Source of the DNA: Verrucomicrobiaceae bacterium
GTDB taxonomy: Bacteria; Verrucomicrobiota; Verrucomicrobiia; Verrucomicrobiales; Verrucomicrobiaceae
NCBI GenBank assembly: GCA_019694165.1
Contig: JAIBCL010000012.1
Location: forward strand, 62,001-126,000
Direction: 5' to 3'
DNA length: 64,000 bases
Each line of letters begins with the position of its first letter. Within the stretch, counting starts at the first letter, position 1. Shown piece after piece: positions 33,976-41,679 of the stretch. A program made the translations under genes and the position numbers. The notes beneath the pieces are model-generated. The model was not told where the DNA came from and searched no databases. It was given only the letters and a program-made list of their open reading frames with translations.

Positions 33976-35493
33976 ATGGTCATGTTCCGCTTCTTCCAGC
34001 TTTTGCTGTTCCTCGCCCCGTGCTGCGTTCTCGCCGCCGCCGAGAGACCGAACTTTGTCTTCTTCCTGGCCGATGATCTCGGCCAGCGCGATCTCGGCTG
34101 CTATGGCAGCACGTTCTATGAGACGCCGAACATCGACCAGCTCGCCCGTGACGGATTGCGCTTCACCAATGCTTACGCGGCCTGCCCCGTCTGCTCCCCC
34201 ACGCGCGCGAGCATCCTGACGGGGAAATATCCGCAGCGCACCGGCATCACCGACTACATCGGCGCCCCGCTCAAGCCGGACCTCTGGAAACGCAATACGA
34301 TGCTGCTGCCTGCGCCGTATCGGGACCGTCTCGCGCTGGAGGAAGTCACGGTGGCAAAGGCGCTCAAGCGCACCGGCTACGCCACCTTTTTCGCCGGCAA
34401 GTGGCACCTCGGTCCCGAGGGTTGGTATCCGGAGGACCACGGCTTCGACTTCAACAAAGGCGGCAACGAGAAAGGCGGCCCCTACGGCGGGAAAAAGTAT
34501 TTTTCTCCTTACGGCAATCCGCGCCTGACGGATGGCCCGCCCGGGGAGCATCTGCCCGATCGCCTGGCAACCGAGACGGCCAAGTTCATCGAGGCAAACA
34601 AGACGCGCCCTTTCTTCGCCTACCTGGCCTTTTATGACGTACACACACCGCTCATGGCGCGGAAGGATCTGGAGCAGAAGTACGAGGAGAAGCGCAAGAA
34701 GCTCGGCCTCGAACCGAAGTGGGGCCGCGAAGGCACGCGCGATGTGCGCCTGGTGCAGGAGCATGCCGTGTATGCCGGGATGGTGGAAGCCATGGACCAG
34801 GCCGTGGGCAAAGTGCTGCGCAAGATCGACGAACTCGGCCTGCGCCAGAACACCATCGTCATCTTCACCAGCGACAACGGCGGCCTCTCCACCAGCGAGG
34901 GATCGCCGACCTCGAATCAGCCGCTGCGCGCAGGAAAAGGCTGGCTCTACGAGGGCGGCATCCGTGAGCCGCTGCTCGTCCGCTGGCCCGGCACGCCTGG
35001 GCGCGGCGCGGACATCCATGAGCCGGTCATCAGCCCGGATTTTTTCCCGACGATCCTGGATGCCGCGCATGTGCCGATGCCGCCCGGCCATCCGCACGAG
35101 GGCATCAGCCTCGCGCCGCTCATCGCGGGCGTGGCACATCCGAATCCGCGCACGCTCTACTGGCACTATCCGCACTATGGCAATCAGGGCGGCGCGCCCG
35201 GCACCGCCGTGCGGCGCGGCGACTGGAAGCTCATCCACTGGTTCGAGGACGACCGCTACGAACTCTTCAACATCGCCAAAGATCAGGGCGAGGAGCACGA
35301 CCTCGCCTGGCAGAATCCAGCCAAGGTCGTGGAATTGCGCAATGAGATGGCCCGCCTGCACGCGAGCACTCGATCGGTCGATCCCGCGAAGAATCCGGCT
35401 TACGACCCCGCAAAAACCAGCGGCCGCTCCGCACCACCACCGGCTGCGGTGCCGCCTGCCACGAATCCGAAGGCGAAGTCCAGGGCGAAGTGA
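33976..35493 (+). CDS. Secreted sulfatase (type I), CSPTR type
   Basis: 505 residues with a signal peptide of about 21. FLADDLGQRDLGCYG carries the metal-binding Asp pair. The active-site signature C-S-P-T-R has Cys73, target of formylglycine conversion. TGYATFFAGKWHLG and IFTSDNGG are the usual later motifs. The C-terminal 40 residues are Pro/Ala/Lys-rich with no fold. It resembles the arylsulfatase A-like group common in Verrucomicrobia and Planctomycetes. Another sulfatase gene follows 188 bases later. Confidence 0.92.
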   Translation: MVMFRFFQLLLFLAPCCVLAAAERPNFVFFLADDLGQRDLGCYGSTFYETPNIDQLARDGLRFTNAYAACPVCSPTRASILTGKYPQRTGITDYIGAPLKPDLWKRNTMLLPAPYRDRLALEEVTVAKALKRTGYATFFAGKWHLGPEGWYPEDHGFDFNKGGNEKGGPYGGKKYFSPYGNPRLTDGPPGEHLPDRLATETAKFIEANKTRPFFAYLAFYDVHTPLMARKDLEQKYEEKRKKLGLEPKWGREGTRDVRLVQEHAVYAGMVEAMDQAVGKVLRKIDELGLRQNTIVIFTSDNGGLSTSEGSPTSNQPLRAGKGWLYEGGIREPLLVRWPGTPGRGADIHEPVISPDFFPTILDAAHVPMPPGHPHEGISLAPLIAGVAHPNPRTLYWHYPHYGNQGGAPGTAVRRGDWKLIHWFEDDRYELFNIAKDQGEEHDLAWQNPAKVVELRNEMARLHASTRSVDPAKNPAYDPAKTSGRSAPPPAAVPPATNPKAKSRAK

Positions 35494-35680
35494 GCTGTGG
35501 GTACTTTGAAACCCGTTTCCGCTCCAGCAGACGGGGGTGCCCTTGTTCCCCGGGCTTCGGCGGTGACGGCTTGTCGTCTCGGCATGGGCGCGCCAGTTCT
35601 CTCCCATCCACCGCCTGCGTGATGCCGCTGCATGTCGGTGGCACTTGCCGCCGTTGATGTGTTCTGTCCGTCCCATCGAA

Positions 35681-37324
35681 ATGAAACTCAGCTCGCTCCT
35701 GCTCCCCCTCCTCTTCGCTCCCTGTGCCGTGCTCGACGCCGCTCCGTCGAAGCCGAACGTGCTGGTGATTCTCGCCGACGATCTCGGCCACTCCGACCTC
35801 GGCTGCTACGGCGGCGAGATCGCCACGCCGAATCTCGATGCGCTGGCGAAGGGCGGCCTGCGCTTCACGGATTTCTACAACACGGCGCGCTGCTGGCCCA
35901 CGCGTGGCGCACTGCTCACCGGCTACTATGCGCAGCAGATCCACCGCGATGCCTTGCCGACGCTGAACGGTGGCGGCCAGGGCGTGCGGCAGTCGTGGGC
36001 GCGCCTGCTGCCGGACTACCTGAAGCCGCTCGGCTACCGCTCGTACCACTCCGGCAAGTGGCACATCGATGGCGAGCCGCTCGCCGGAGGATTCGACCAC
36101 TCGTATCACCTCCAGGACCAGGGGCGGCACTTCAATCCGCGCGCGCACTCCGAGGACGACGTGAAGCTGCCGCCGGTCGAGAAAGACAGCGGCTTCTACG
36201 GCACCACCGCCATCGCCGATCACGCGATCAAATACCTCGGGGAGCACGCGGAGAAGCACGCGGACCAGCCGTTCTTTTTCTACCTCGCGTACACAGCGCC
36301 GCACTTTCCGCTGATGGCGCCGCCGGTGGACATCGCACGGTATCGCGACAAATACAAAGCCGGCTGGGACGCGATCCGCGAGCAGCGCTGGCAGCACGCG
36401 AAGCAGATGGGCATCGCCGGCGACGTGCTCTCCGACGTGGAGCGGGGCGTCGGGCCGCCGTATGATTTTCCTGATGCGATCAAGAAATACGGCCCCGGCG
36501 AAGTGAACCGTCCGCTGCCGTGGAGCGATCTGAACGAGGAGCAGCGCGAGTTTCAGGCCACGAAGATGGCCGTCCACGCCGCGATGATCGACCGCATCGA
36601 CCGCGAGACGGGGCGCGTGCTTGATCAGCTCCGCGCGATGGGCGCATTCGACAATACTCTGATCCTCTTCCTGTCCGACAACGGCGCAAGCGCCGAAATG
36701 ATGGTGCGCGATGACGGGCACGATCCCGCCGCCGCGCCAGGCTCCGCAGGGACGTATCTCTGTCTCGGCCCCGGCTGGTCCACCGTGGCGAACACGCCCT
36801 TCCGCCGTCACAAGACGTGGGTGCACGAAGGCGGCATCTGCACGCCGCTCATCGCCCACTGGCCGCGTGGCATCAGCGCGCGCGGCGAGCTGCGGCACGA
36901 TCCGGGCCATGTGATCGACCTTGTGCCCACGATCCTCGAAGTCGCCGGCGGCACAAAGCCCGCCGACTGGAAGGGCGAGCCCATCCCTCCCGCGCCAGGC
37001 CGCAGCCTCGTGCCCGCCTTCGCAAAGGACGGCAGCGTGGCGCACGACTGTCTCTGGTGGCTGCACGAGGGTAATCGCGCGATCCGCATCGGCGACTGGA
37101 AGCTCGTGGCCGCGAAAGGCGAGCCATGGGAGCTTTTCAACCTCAAGACAGACCGCGCCGAAACACGAAACCTCGCCACGCAGATGCCGGAGAAGGCAAA
37201 GGAACTCGCCGCCGAATGGGAGAGGCGAACCGGCGAATTCACCGAACTCGCATCGAAGACCCCGCCGCCCCAGCCGCGCGCGAAAGGCGAGGGGAAAGGC
37301 AGACGCGGCGGGGGCGTGGAGTGA
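35681..37324 (+). CDS. Secreted sulfatase (type I), CWPTR type
   Basis: 547 residues from the ATG at 35681, with a signal peptide of about 21. Motifs: ILADDLGHSDLGCYGG, the active-site signature C-W-P-T-R with Cys71, YHSGKWHIDGEPL and FLSDNGASAEMM. The Trp after the Cys (instead of Ser) fits the arylsulfatase subgroup with CxPTR and marks it off from the neighbouring enzyme. A Lys/Arg/Gly-rich tail ends the protein. It probably acts on a different sulfate position of the same or a similar glycan. Confidence 0.92.
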   Translation: MKLSSLLLPLLFAPCAVLDAAPSKPNVLVILADDLGHSDLGCYGGEIATPNLDALAKGGLRFTDFYNTARCWPTRGALLTGYYAQQIHRDALPTLNGGGQGVRQSWARLLPDYLKPLGYRSYHSGKWHIDGEPLAGGFDHSYHLQDQGRHFNPRAHSEDDVKLPPVEKDSGFYGTTAIADHAIKYLGEHAEKHADQPFFFYLAYTAPHFPLMAPPVDIARYRDKYKAGWDAIREQRWQHAKQMGIAGDVLSDVERGVGPPYDFPDAIKKYGPGEVNRPLPWSDLNEEQREFQATKMAVHAAMIDRIDRETGRVLDQLRAMGAFDNTLILFLSDNGASAEMMVRDDGHDPAAAPGSAGTYLCLGPGWSTVANTPFRRHKTWVHEGGICTPLIAHWPRGISARGELRHDPGHVIDLVPTILEVAGGTKPADWKGEPIPPAPGRSLVPAFAKDGSVAHDCLWWLHEGNRAIRIGDWKLVAAKGEPWELFNLKTDRAETRNLATQMPEKAKELAAEWERRTGEFTELASKTPPPQPRAKGEGKGRRGGGVE

Positions 37325-37438
37325 AGCCAGACCAGCGGCCGTGCGCGACGGCGCCCATCCGGATCCCTCCCGGCGGTGGTGATGTCTCGGCGGTGCTTGC
37401 GTGGCGGCGCAGATGCCTGCAAGGTCGGCCCACTCGTC

Positions 37439-37900
37439 ATGGCCCACCGTTTTGTCTGCACCGAGCGCGTCCAGTTTTCCGACACGGATCTGGCCGGCAT
37501 CATGCACTTCTCAAACTTCTTCAAATTCATGGAGCGCGCCGAGCACGCCTTCTTCCGCTCGCTCGATCTCTCCGTGTGGGAAGATCCGGCGAAGATCGCG
37601 CCGGAGGAGCGCGTCGGCTGGCCGCGCGTCCATGCCTCGTGCGATTTCCACGCGCCGCTCCGCTTCGAGGAGGAAGCGCGCATTGAGCTGTTCGTCGAGG
37701 AGGTGCGGAAGCGTGCCATCCGCTACCTAATCCGCGTGTGGAAGGCCGACGGCGAACTCGCAGGCGAGGGGCGCATGGCTGCCGCATGTGTGCGCAAGGA
37801 CCCGGCCACGGGACAGATGAAGGCCGTGGAGATCCCGGAGCGCATACGCTTGAAGATCGAAATCGCGCCGCCGGAGCGTCTGCGCCGGCCCGGGCCGTGA
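37439..37900 (+). CDS. Hotdog-fold acyl-CoA thioesterase (4HBT/YbgC-like)
   Basis: 153 residues from the ATG at 37439; an upstream in-frame start adds 21 unlikely residues. The thioesterase motif is VQFSDTDLAGIMHFSNFFKFMERA, seen here in its core DTDLAGIMHFSN, with the catalytic Asp and His. It would hydrolyse a CoA or ACP thioester in the cytoplasm. It lies 100 bases before a membrane-protein gene and 950 bases before a PaaK-like ligase; a shared pathway is possible but unproven. Confidence 0.85.
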   Translation: MAHRFVCTERVQFSDTDLAGIMHFSNFFKFMERAEHAFFRSLDLSVWEDPAKIAPEERVGWPRVHASCDFHAPLRFEEEARIELFVEEVRKRAIRYLIRVWKADGELAGEGRMAAACVRKDPATGQMKAVEIPERIRLKIEIAPPERLRRPGP

Positions 37901-37999
37901 CGAAAAATGCGGTGCAATCCGCCGCTTTCCGCCGTTCATTATCCCCTCACAAACCAATCCACTCACGTGAACCCCGAACCCCTAGCGAAAAAAAGCAAA

Positions 38000-38734
38000 A
38001 TGACCTGGACCTCCTATGCACTGATGACGGTTTTCTTCTGGGGCGTGTATGGCGTCATCCTTCACATGGCGCGCGGTTACATGCCTGGAGCCAGCCCCTC
38101 GGCACCCACTCCCGAAGGCGCGCAGGCCGGCCTCAAAGCCTTTCTCCTCGTCTGCGGTGCATATTGCGCCACGGGCATCATCACTCTCATCGTTTTGAAG
38201 ATTCGCGGCTCGGATTTCTCGTTCTCGCCACTCGGCACGCGTTGGGGCCTGATCGCCGGTCTTGCCGGTGCGCTGGGTGCCTTCACGCTCGTGCTCGCAC
38301 TCGGTCAGGCTGCTACGCCAGTGATCAAAGGCGGCGGCGGACTCGGTGCTGCAGCTGCGGCGGCTGTAATGCCGATTGTGTTCGGTTGCGCGCCACTTGT
38401 GAACACGGTGACCGCGATGATCAAAGCCCCGCCGCCCGGTGGACTGAAGTCGCTGCCGCTTGAGTTCATTATCGGCTGCGTGCTCGCGGCGAGTGGGGCT
38501 TTCCTTGTCGCCAAATACGCGCCTTCCAATACCGGCACTGCTGGTCACGGCCCCGCTCCGGCTGCAGCGCCCGCCGCTGCTCCTGCTGCAGCGAAAGCGC
38601 CAGCCGCTCCTGCTTCCGCGCCTGCGCCTGCTCCGTCAGCCGCTGCCGCTCCGGCTCCTTCCGTTCCCGAAGTGCCAGCTGTGCCCGCGCCTTCCGCTCC
38701 GGCTCCAACGCCTGCGCCGGAAGCGAAGCAGTGA
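38000..38734 (+). CDS. EamA-like membrane protein with Pro/Ala-rich tail
   Basis: 244 residues from the ATG at 38000. About five membrane helices (near 5-23, 44-62, 76-96, 106-128 and 150-170) resemble half of an EamA/DMT-type transporter, without a clear family motif. The last 70 or so residues are almost entirely Ala, Pro and Ser with no fold, unlike usual transporters. The tail could be a linker reaching the cell wall or another protein, or low-complexity drift. It precedes the PaaK-like ligase gene by 115 bases. Confidence 0.6.
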   Translation: MTWTSYALMTVFFWGVYGVILHMARGYMPGASPSAPTPEGAQAGLKAFLLVCGAYCATGIITLIVLKIRGSDFSFSPLGTRWGLIAGLAGALGAFTLVLALGQAATPVIKGGGGLGAAAAAAVMPIVFGCAPLVNTVTAMIKAPPPGGLKSLPLEFIIGCVLAASGAFLVAKYAPSNTGTAGHGPAPAAAPAAAPAAAKAPAAPASAPAPAPSAAAAPAPSVPEVPAVPAPSAPAPTPAPEAKQ

Positions 38735-38848
38735 TCGAAGCTGAGCGACAGTTGAGCCATTGATGGGCCGTGGGTGAGCGATCGATTCCTCCAACCACCG
38801 CTCAACAACGGCTCAGCCACAACTCAACAACCGCTCAACCTCCCAACC

Positions 38849-40114
38849 ATGATCGACCGCGTCCGCTTGCGCTCCAATCAATGGCGCAAACTGCGCGGCA
38901 TCGTCATGCATCTGGCGACGAGCGACTCGTTCTATGGCCGTCGTTTTCGCGAGTGGGGCGTGCGCACGATGGCGATGAACCGGCTGGAGGATTTCGTCGC
39001 AAAGATTCCGCCGACGGTGAAGGCCGACATTTTGCAGGATCGCATCGAGCATCCGCCCTTCGGCACGAACTTGATGAAGCCGCTCTCGCATTACACGCGC
39101 TTCTGCGCCACGAGCGGCACCAGCACCGGCCAGCCGATGGCGTGGATCGACACGCCGGAGAGTTGGGAGACGATGCTTGCGTGCTGGCGACGCGTGTATG
39201 AAGCCGCCGCGCTGGAGAAGGGAAAGGATCGCCTGCTCTTCGCCTTCTCGTTTGGCCCCTTCCTCGGTTTCTGGACGGCCTTTGAAGCAGCGGCCAAAGA
39301 TTATCTCGTCATCCCCGCGGGCGGACTCTCCAGTCAGGCACGACTCGAGGCAATGGTGCGCTATGGTGTCACTGTTTTATGCTGCACGCCCACGTATGCG
39401 CAGCGCCTCGGAGAAATGATCGGCGACGCCTCGGGCATCGAGCGACTTGGCCTGCGCGTGCGGAAAATCATCGTCGCCGGTGAAGTCGGCGGCAGCATTC
39501 CGGAGGTGCGGAAGCGCATCGAGTCACTGTGGGATTGCGAAGTCTTCGATCATCACGGCATGACCGAGGTCGGCCCCGTGAGCCACGAGCTTCCTGGTCA
39601 TCCCGGCACGCTTTGCGTGATGGAGGACGCCTACTTTGCCGAGGTAGTGAATCCCGATACGCTCACCGAGGTCGCGGAAGGCGAGTGCGGCGAACTCCTT
39701 CTCACCAATCTCGACCGCACCGCCTGTCCCCTGCTCCGCTATCGCACGGGCGATTGGGTGCGAAAGCGCATCATCGACGGACGCCTTTGCCTCGAAGGCG
39801 GCATGCTCGGCCGCATCGATGAAATGGCCGTCATCCGCGGCGTGAACGTCTATCCCAGCGCCATCGAAAACATCGTCCGCGAATTCCGCGAAGTCGGCGA
39901 GTTCCTCATCGAGCAACGCAATGTGCACGGCATGGAGGAGATCGAGCTTCTCGTCGAGATCGACGGAAACATCGCCAAGGGCCTGCTCAAGAAAATCGAG
40001 AACAAGCTCCGCGACACCCTTCATCTTCGCGTTCCCGTGAAGGTCGTCGAGAAAGGCTCGCTGCCGCGGAGCGAGTTCAAGGCGAAGCGGTGGCGGCGCG
40101 TAAACGCAGAATGA
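38849..40114 (+). CDS. PaaK-like AMP-forming acyl-CoA ligase
   Basis: 421 residues from the ATG at 38849. The adenylate-forming motif appears as ATSGTSTGQP, followed by FGPFLGFW, DHHGMTEVGPVS and RYRTGDWV, with a C-terminal phenylacetate-CoA-ligase-like domain beginning near VNVYPSAIENI. It activates an aryl or alkyl carboxylate with ATP and CoA. The usual PaaK start region is shortened. The stop codon falls inside the first unit of the atgacgaat-type repeat at 40111. The substrate is unknown. Confidence 0.85.
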   Translation: MIDRVRLRSNQWRKLRGIVMHLATSDSFYGRRFREWGVRTMAMNRLEDFVAKIPPTVKADILQDRIEHPPFGTNLMKPLSHYTRFCATSGTSTGQPMAWIDTPESWETMLACWRRVYEAAALEKGKDRLLFAFSFGPFLGFWTAFEAAAKDYLVIPAGGLSSQARLEAMVRYGVTVLCCTPTYAQRLGEMIGDASGIERLGLRVRKIIVAGEVGGSIPEVRKRIESLWDCEVFDHHGMTEVGPVSHELPGHPGTLCVMEDAYFAEVVNPDTLTEVAEGECGELLLTNLDRTACPLLRYRTGDWVRKRIIDGRLCLEGGMLGRIDEMAVIRGVNVYPSAIENIVREFREVGEFLIEQRNVHGMEEIELLVEIDGNIAKGLLKKIENKLRDTLHLRVPVKVVEKGSLPRSEFKAKRWRRVNAE

Positions 40115-40198
40115 CGAATGTGGAATGACGAACGAACCGCACGTCAGCCACTCGCCGCATAACATTCGTCATTCCTCATTCGTAAATTCGTCATTCCC
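40111..40198. repeat. atgacgaat-type inverted repeat element
   Basis: atgacgaatgtggaatgacg begins at 40111, and its complement, built of attcgtcatt units, lies at about 40164-40197. The two halves can fold on each other. The repeat fills the whole gap between the ligase stop (inside the repeat) and the LolD-type gene. The same family occurs inside the FtsX-type gene at 44362-44463. Confidence 0.75.
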
Positions 40199-40201
40199 AC
40201 C

Positions 40202-40882
40202 ATGCCCCTCATCGAACTCAAAACCGTCTCCAAATCCTACACCGACCCTGGCAGCGGAGCGTCCGTTCCCGTGCTGCGCGACGTGAGTCTCGCCATCGAG
40301 GCCGGTGAATCAGTGGCCATCGTCGGACCCTCGGGCTGCGGGAAGAGCACGCTGCTGAACATCCTCGGCACGCTCGATGAACCGGATGAAGGCGAGGTGA
40401 TCTTTGATGGCTCCTCATTGCGCGGCAGCAAGGCCGAGCAACTCAGCGCGCTTCGCAGCCAGAAGATCGGTTTCATTTTCCAGCTTCATCACCTCATGCC
40501 GCAGTGCACGGTGCTGGAGAACGTCCTGCTGCCCACGCTCGCGCTCAAAGACAAACCGCCTGCCGCGAAGTCATCCGCGCGCGCCGAGCAGTTGCTCGCT
40601 GCCGTCGGACTGCTCGACCGCATGTCGTGGAAGCCCGCGCAACTCTCCGGCGGCGAACGCCAGCGCGTCGCCGTCGTGCGCGCACTCATCAATGAACCCC
40701 GCCTCATCCTTGCCGACGAACCCACCGGCGCGCTTGACGAAAAAAACGCCGACAGCCTCACCGCCCTCCTCCTCGATCTCCAACGCCAGACCGGCACCAG
40801 CCTCGTCATGGTCACCCACCACCCCGCGCAGGCCGCGAAGATGGGGCGTGTTTTGAAAATACATGAGGGGAGGATCGAATGA
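40202..40882 (+). CDS. LolD/MacB-type ABC transporter ATPase
   Basis: 226 residues, the usual stand-alone size. Walker A is GPSGCGKST, the Q-loop lies in IFQLHHLMPQ, the signature is LSGGERQRVAVVRAL, and Walker B is LILADEPTGALDE. These are the marks of the LolD/MacB/FtsE subgroup that works with FtsX-type permeases. The large FtsX-type permease at 41680 is the expected partner, but a RAYT element of about 730 bp lies between the two. The stop is at 40880-40882. Confidence 0.9.
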   Translation: MPLIELKTVSKSYTDPGSGASVPVLRDVSLAIEAGESVAIVGPSGCGKSTLLNILGTLDEPDEGEVIFDGSSLRGSKAEQLSALRSQKIGFIFQLHHLMPQCTVLENVLLPTLALKDKPPAAKSSARAEQLLAAVGLLDRMSWKPAQLSGGERQRVAVVRALINEPRLILADEPTGALDEKNADSLTALLLDLQRQTGTSLVMVTHHPAQAAKMGRVLKIHEGRIE

Positions 40883-40948
40883 GGCGCAGGTCCGTCATGC
40901 GTTTGCACCTTCAACAGCTCGCTGTTTTCTCAAAGCCGCCTCGGAGCT

Positions 40949-41054
40949 TGAAGGCCAACGGCTTTCTGTCTTTAAGCCCAGGGTTGGAACAACCCTGGGT
41001 CCAGCGAGGCATCAACGAACCTCCTCGCGGGTCAACCCCAACGGGGTTGCGTCC
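40949..41054 (+). repeat. Left palindromic end of the first RAYT element
   Basis: Palindromes seen: cccagggttg/caaccctggg arms about a 3-base centre, and caacccc/ggggttg about aac. The block tgtctttaagcccagg (start 40967) and the block caaccccaacggggttg (start 41033) recur inverted at 41569-41655. Confidence 0.85.
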
Positions 41055-41085
41055 ATCGCACGAAAATCGCACACACCGTTCCCGC

Positions 41086-41541
41086 TCAATCCCACACATA
41101 CGCCTCGTCCCATTTCTCACCGTGCTTCGTCAGCAGCTTGCGGTACTCATCTTGAAACGTGACCACGCGGTGATGCGCTTCCTGTGTTTCGATGTATTGC
41201 ACCACATCAGGCACCTTCGACTCAGAAACCGAAAAACAACCGTAGCCAGCCTGCCAATGGTATTGCGCGAACAAGCCGCCACGCTGCTGGATCCAGTCGG
41301 TGGAGACTCGCTTCACCTCCTTCACAAACTCCGCGATGGCAATGGTGCGCGACAAGGTTGTCAGCAAATGAACGTGATCGGCCACGCCACCGACGATGAT
41401 CGGAAGGCAGCCGAGCGATTTGGCACACCCTCCCAGATAAGCGTGCGTCTCCGCACGAAAAGCCGCGTCGTGAAAAACAGGTTCGCGTCCCTTGGTGGAA
41501 AACACGGTGTGGATGACAACTCGGGCGATGGATTGTGGCAT
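41086..41541 (-). CDS. IS200-like (Y1/HUH) transposase
   Basis: 151 residues. The HUH motif is DHVHLL, and the catalytic Tyr candidate lies in VVQYIETQE, as in TnpA of the IS200/IS605 group. The start PQSIARVVIHTVFSTKGR is typical of a subgroup that travels alone beside palindromes. The enzyme nicks single-stranded DNA at hairpins via a phosphotyrosine. It sits between matching inverted ends and separates a LolD-type ATPase gene from its permease gene. Confidence 0.88.
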   Translation of the reverse strand: MPQSIARVVIHTVFSTKGREPVFHDAAFRAETHAYLGGCAKSLGCLPIIVGGVADHVHLLTTLSRTIAIAEFVKEVKRVSTDWIQQRGGLFAQYHWQAGYGCFSVSESKVPDVVQYIETQEAHHRVVTFQDEYRKLLTKHGEKWDEAYVWD

Positions 41542-41568
41542 GGTTGGACTCTGTGGTCACCGCACGGC

Positions 41569-41675
41569 GGACGCAACCCCGTTGGGGTTGCTCTGAATCA
41601 TACCATCCGTGGCGAAACGGCCCCCAGGGTTGTTCCAACCCTGGGCTTAAAGACACAAGCCCGTTGGGCTTGAAA
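41569..41675 (-). repeat. Right palindromic end of the first RAYT element
   Basis: The inverted counterpart of 40949-41054, sharing the 22-base and 33-base blocks exactly, with a divergent middle. It ends 5 bases before the FtsX-type permease start and so forms its leader. Confidence 0.85.
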
Positions 41676-41679
41676 TCAC

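Larger units (their letters stand above)
40949..41675. mobile_element. IS200-like/RAYT element with palindromic ends
   Basis: A unit of about 730 bp holding one transposase gene on the minus strand between two inverted, REP-like ends. The ends share two exact blocks in opposite orientation, of 33 bases (40967-40999 and 41623-41655) and 22 bases (41033-41054 and 41569-41590), each of them itself palindromic. It splits an ABC ATPase gene from its permease gene. Confidence 0.75.

Noticed and set aside
35267-37507. A 746-codon minus-strand open frame opposite two sulfatases
   Set aside because: It covers two clear sulfatase genes and reads as His/Arg-rich low-similarity protein; it is a shadow of the real genes.
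38735-38848. Repeated ctcaac units between the membrane protein and the ligase
   Set aside because: The units are short and irregular, not clearly a repeat family.
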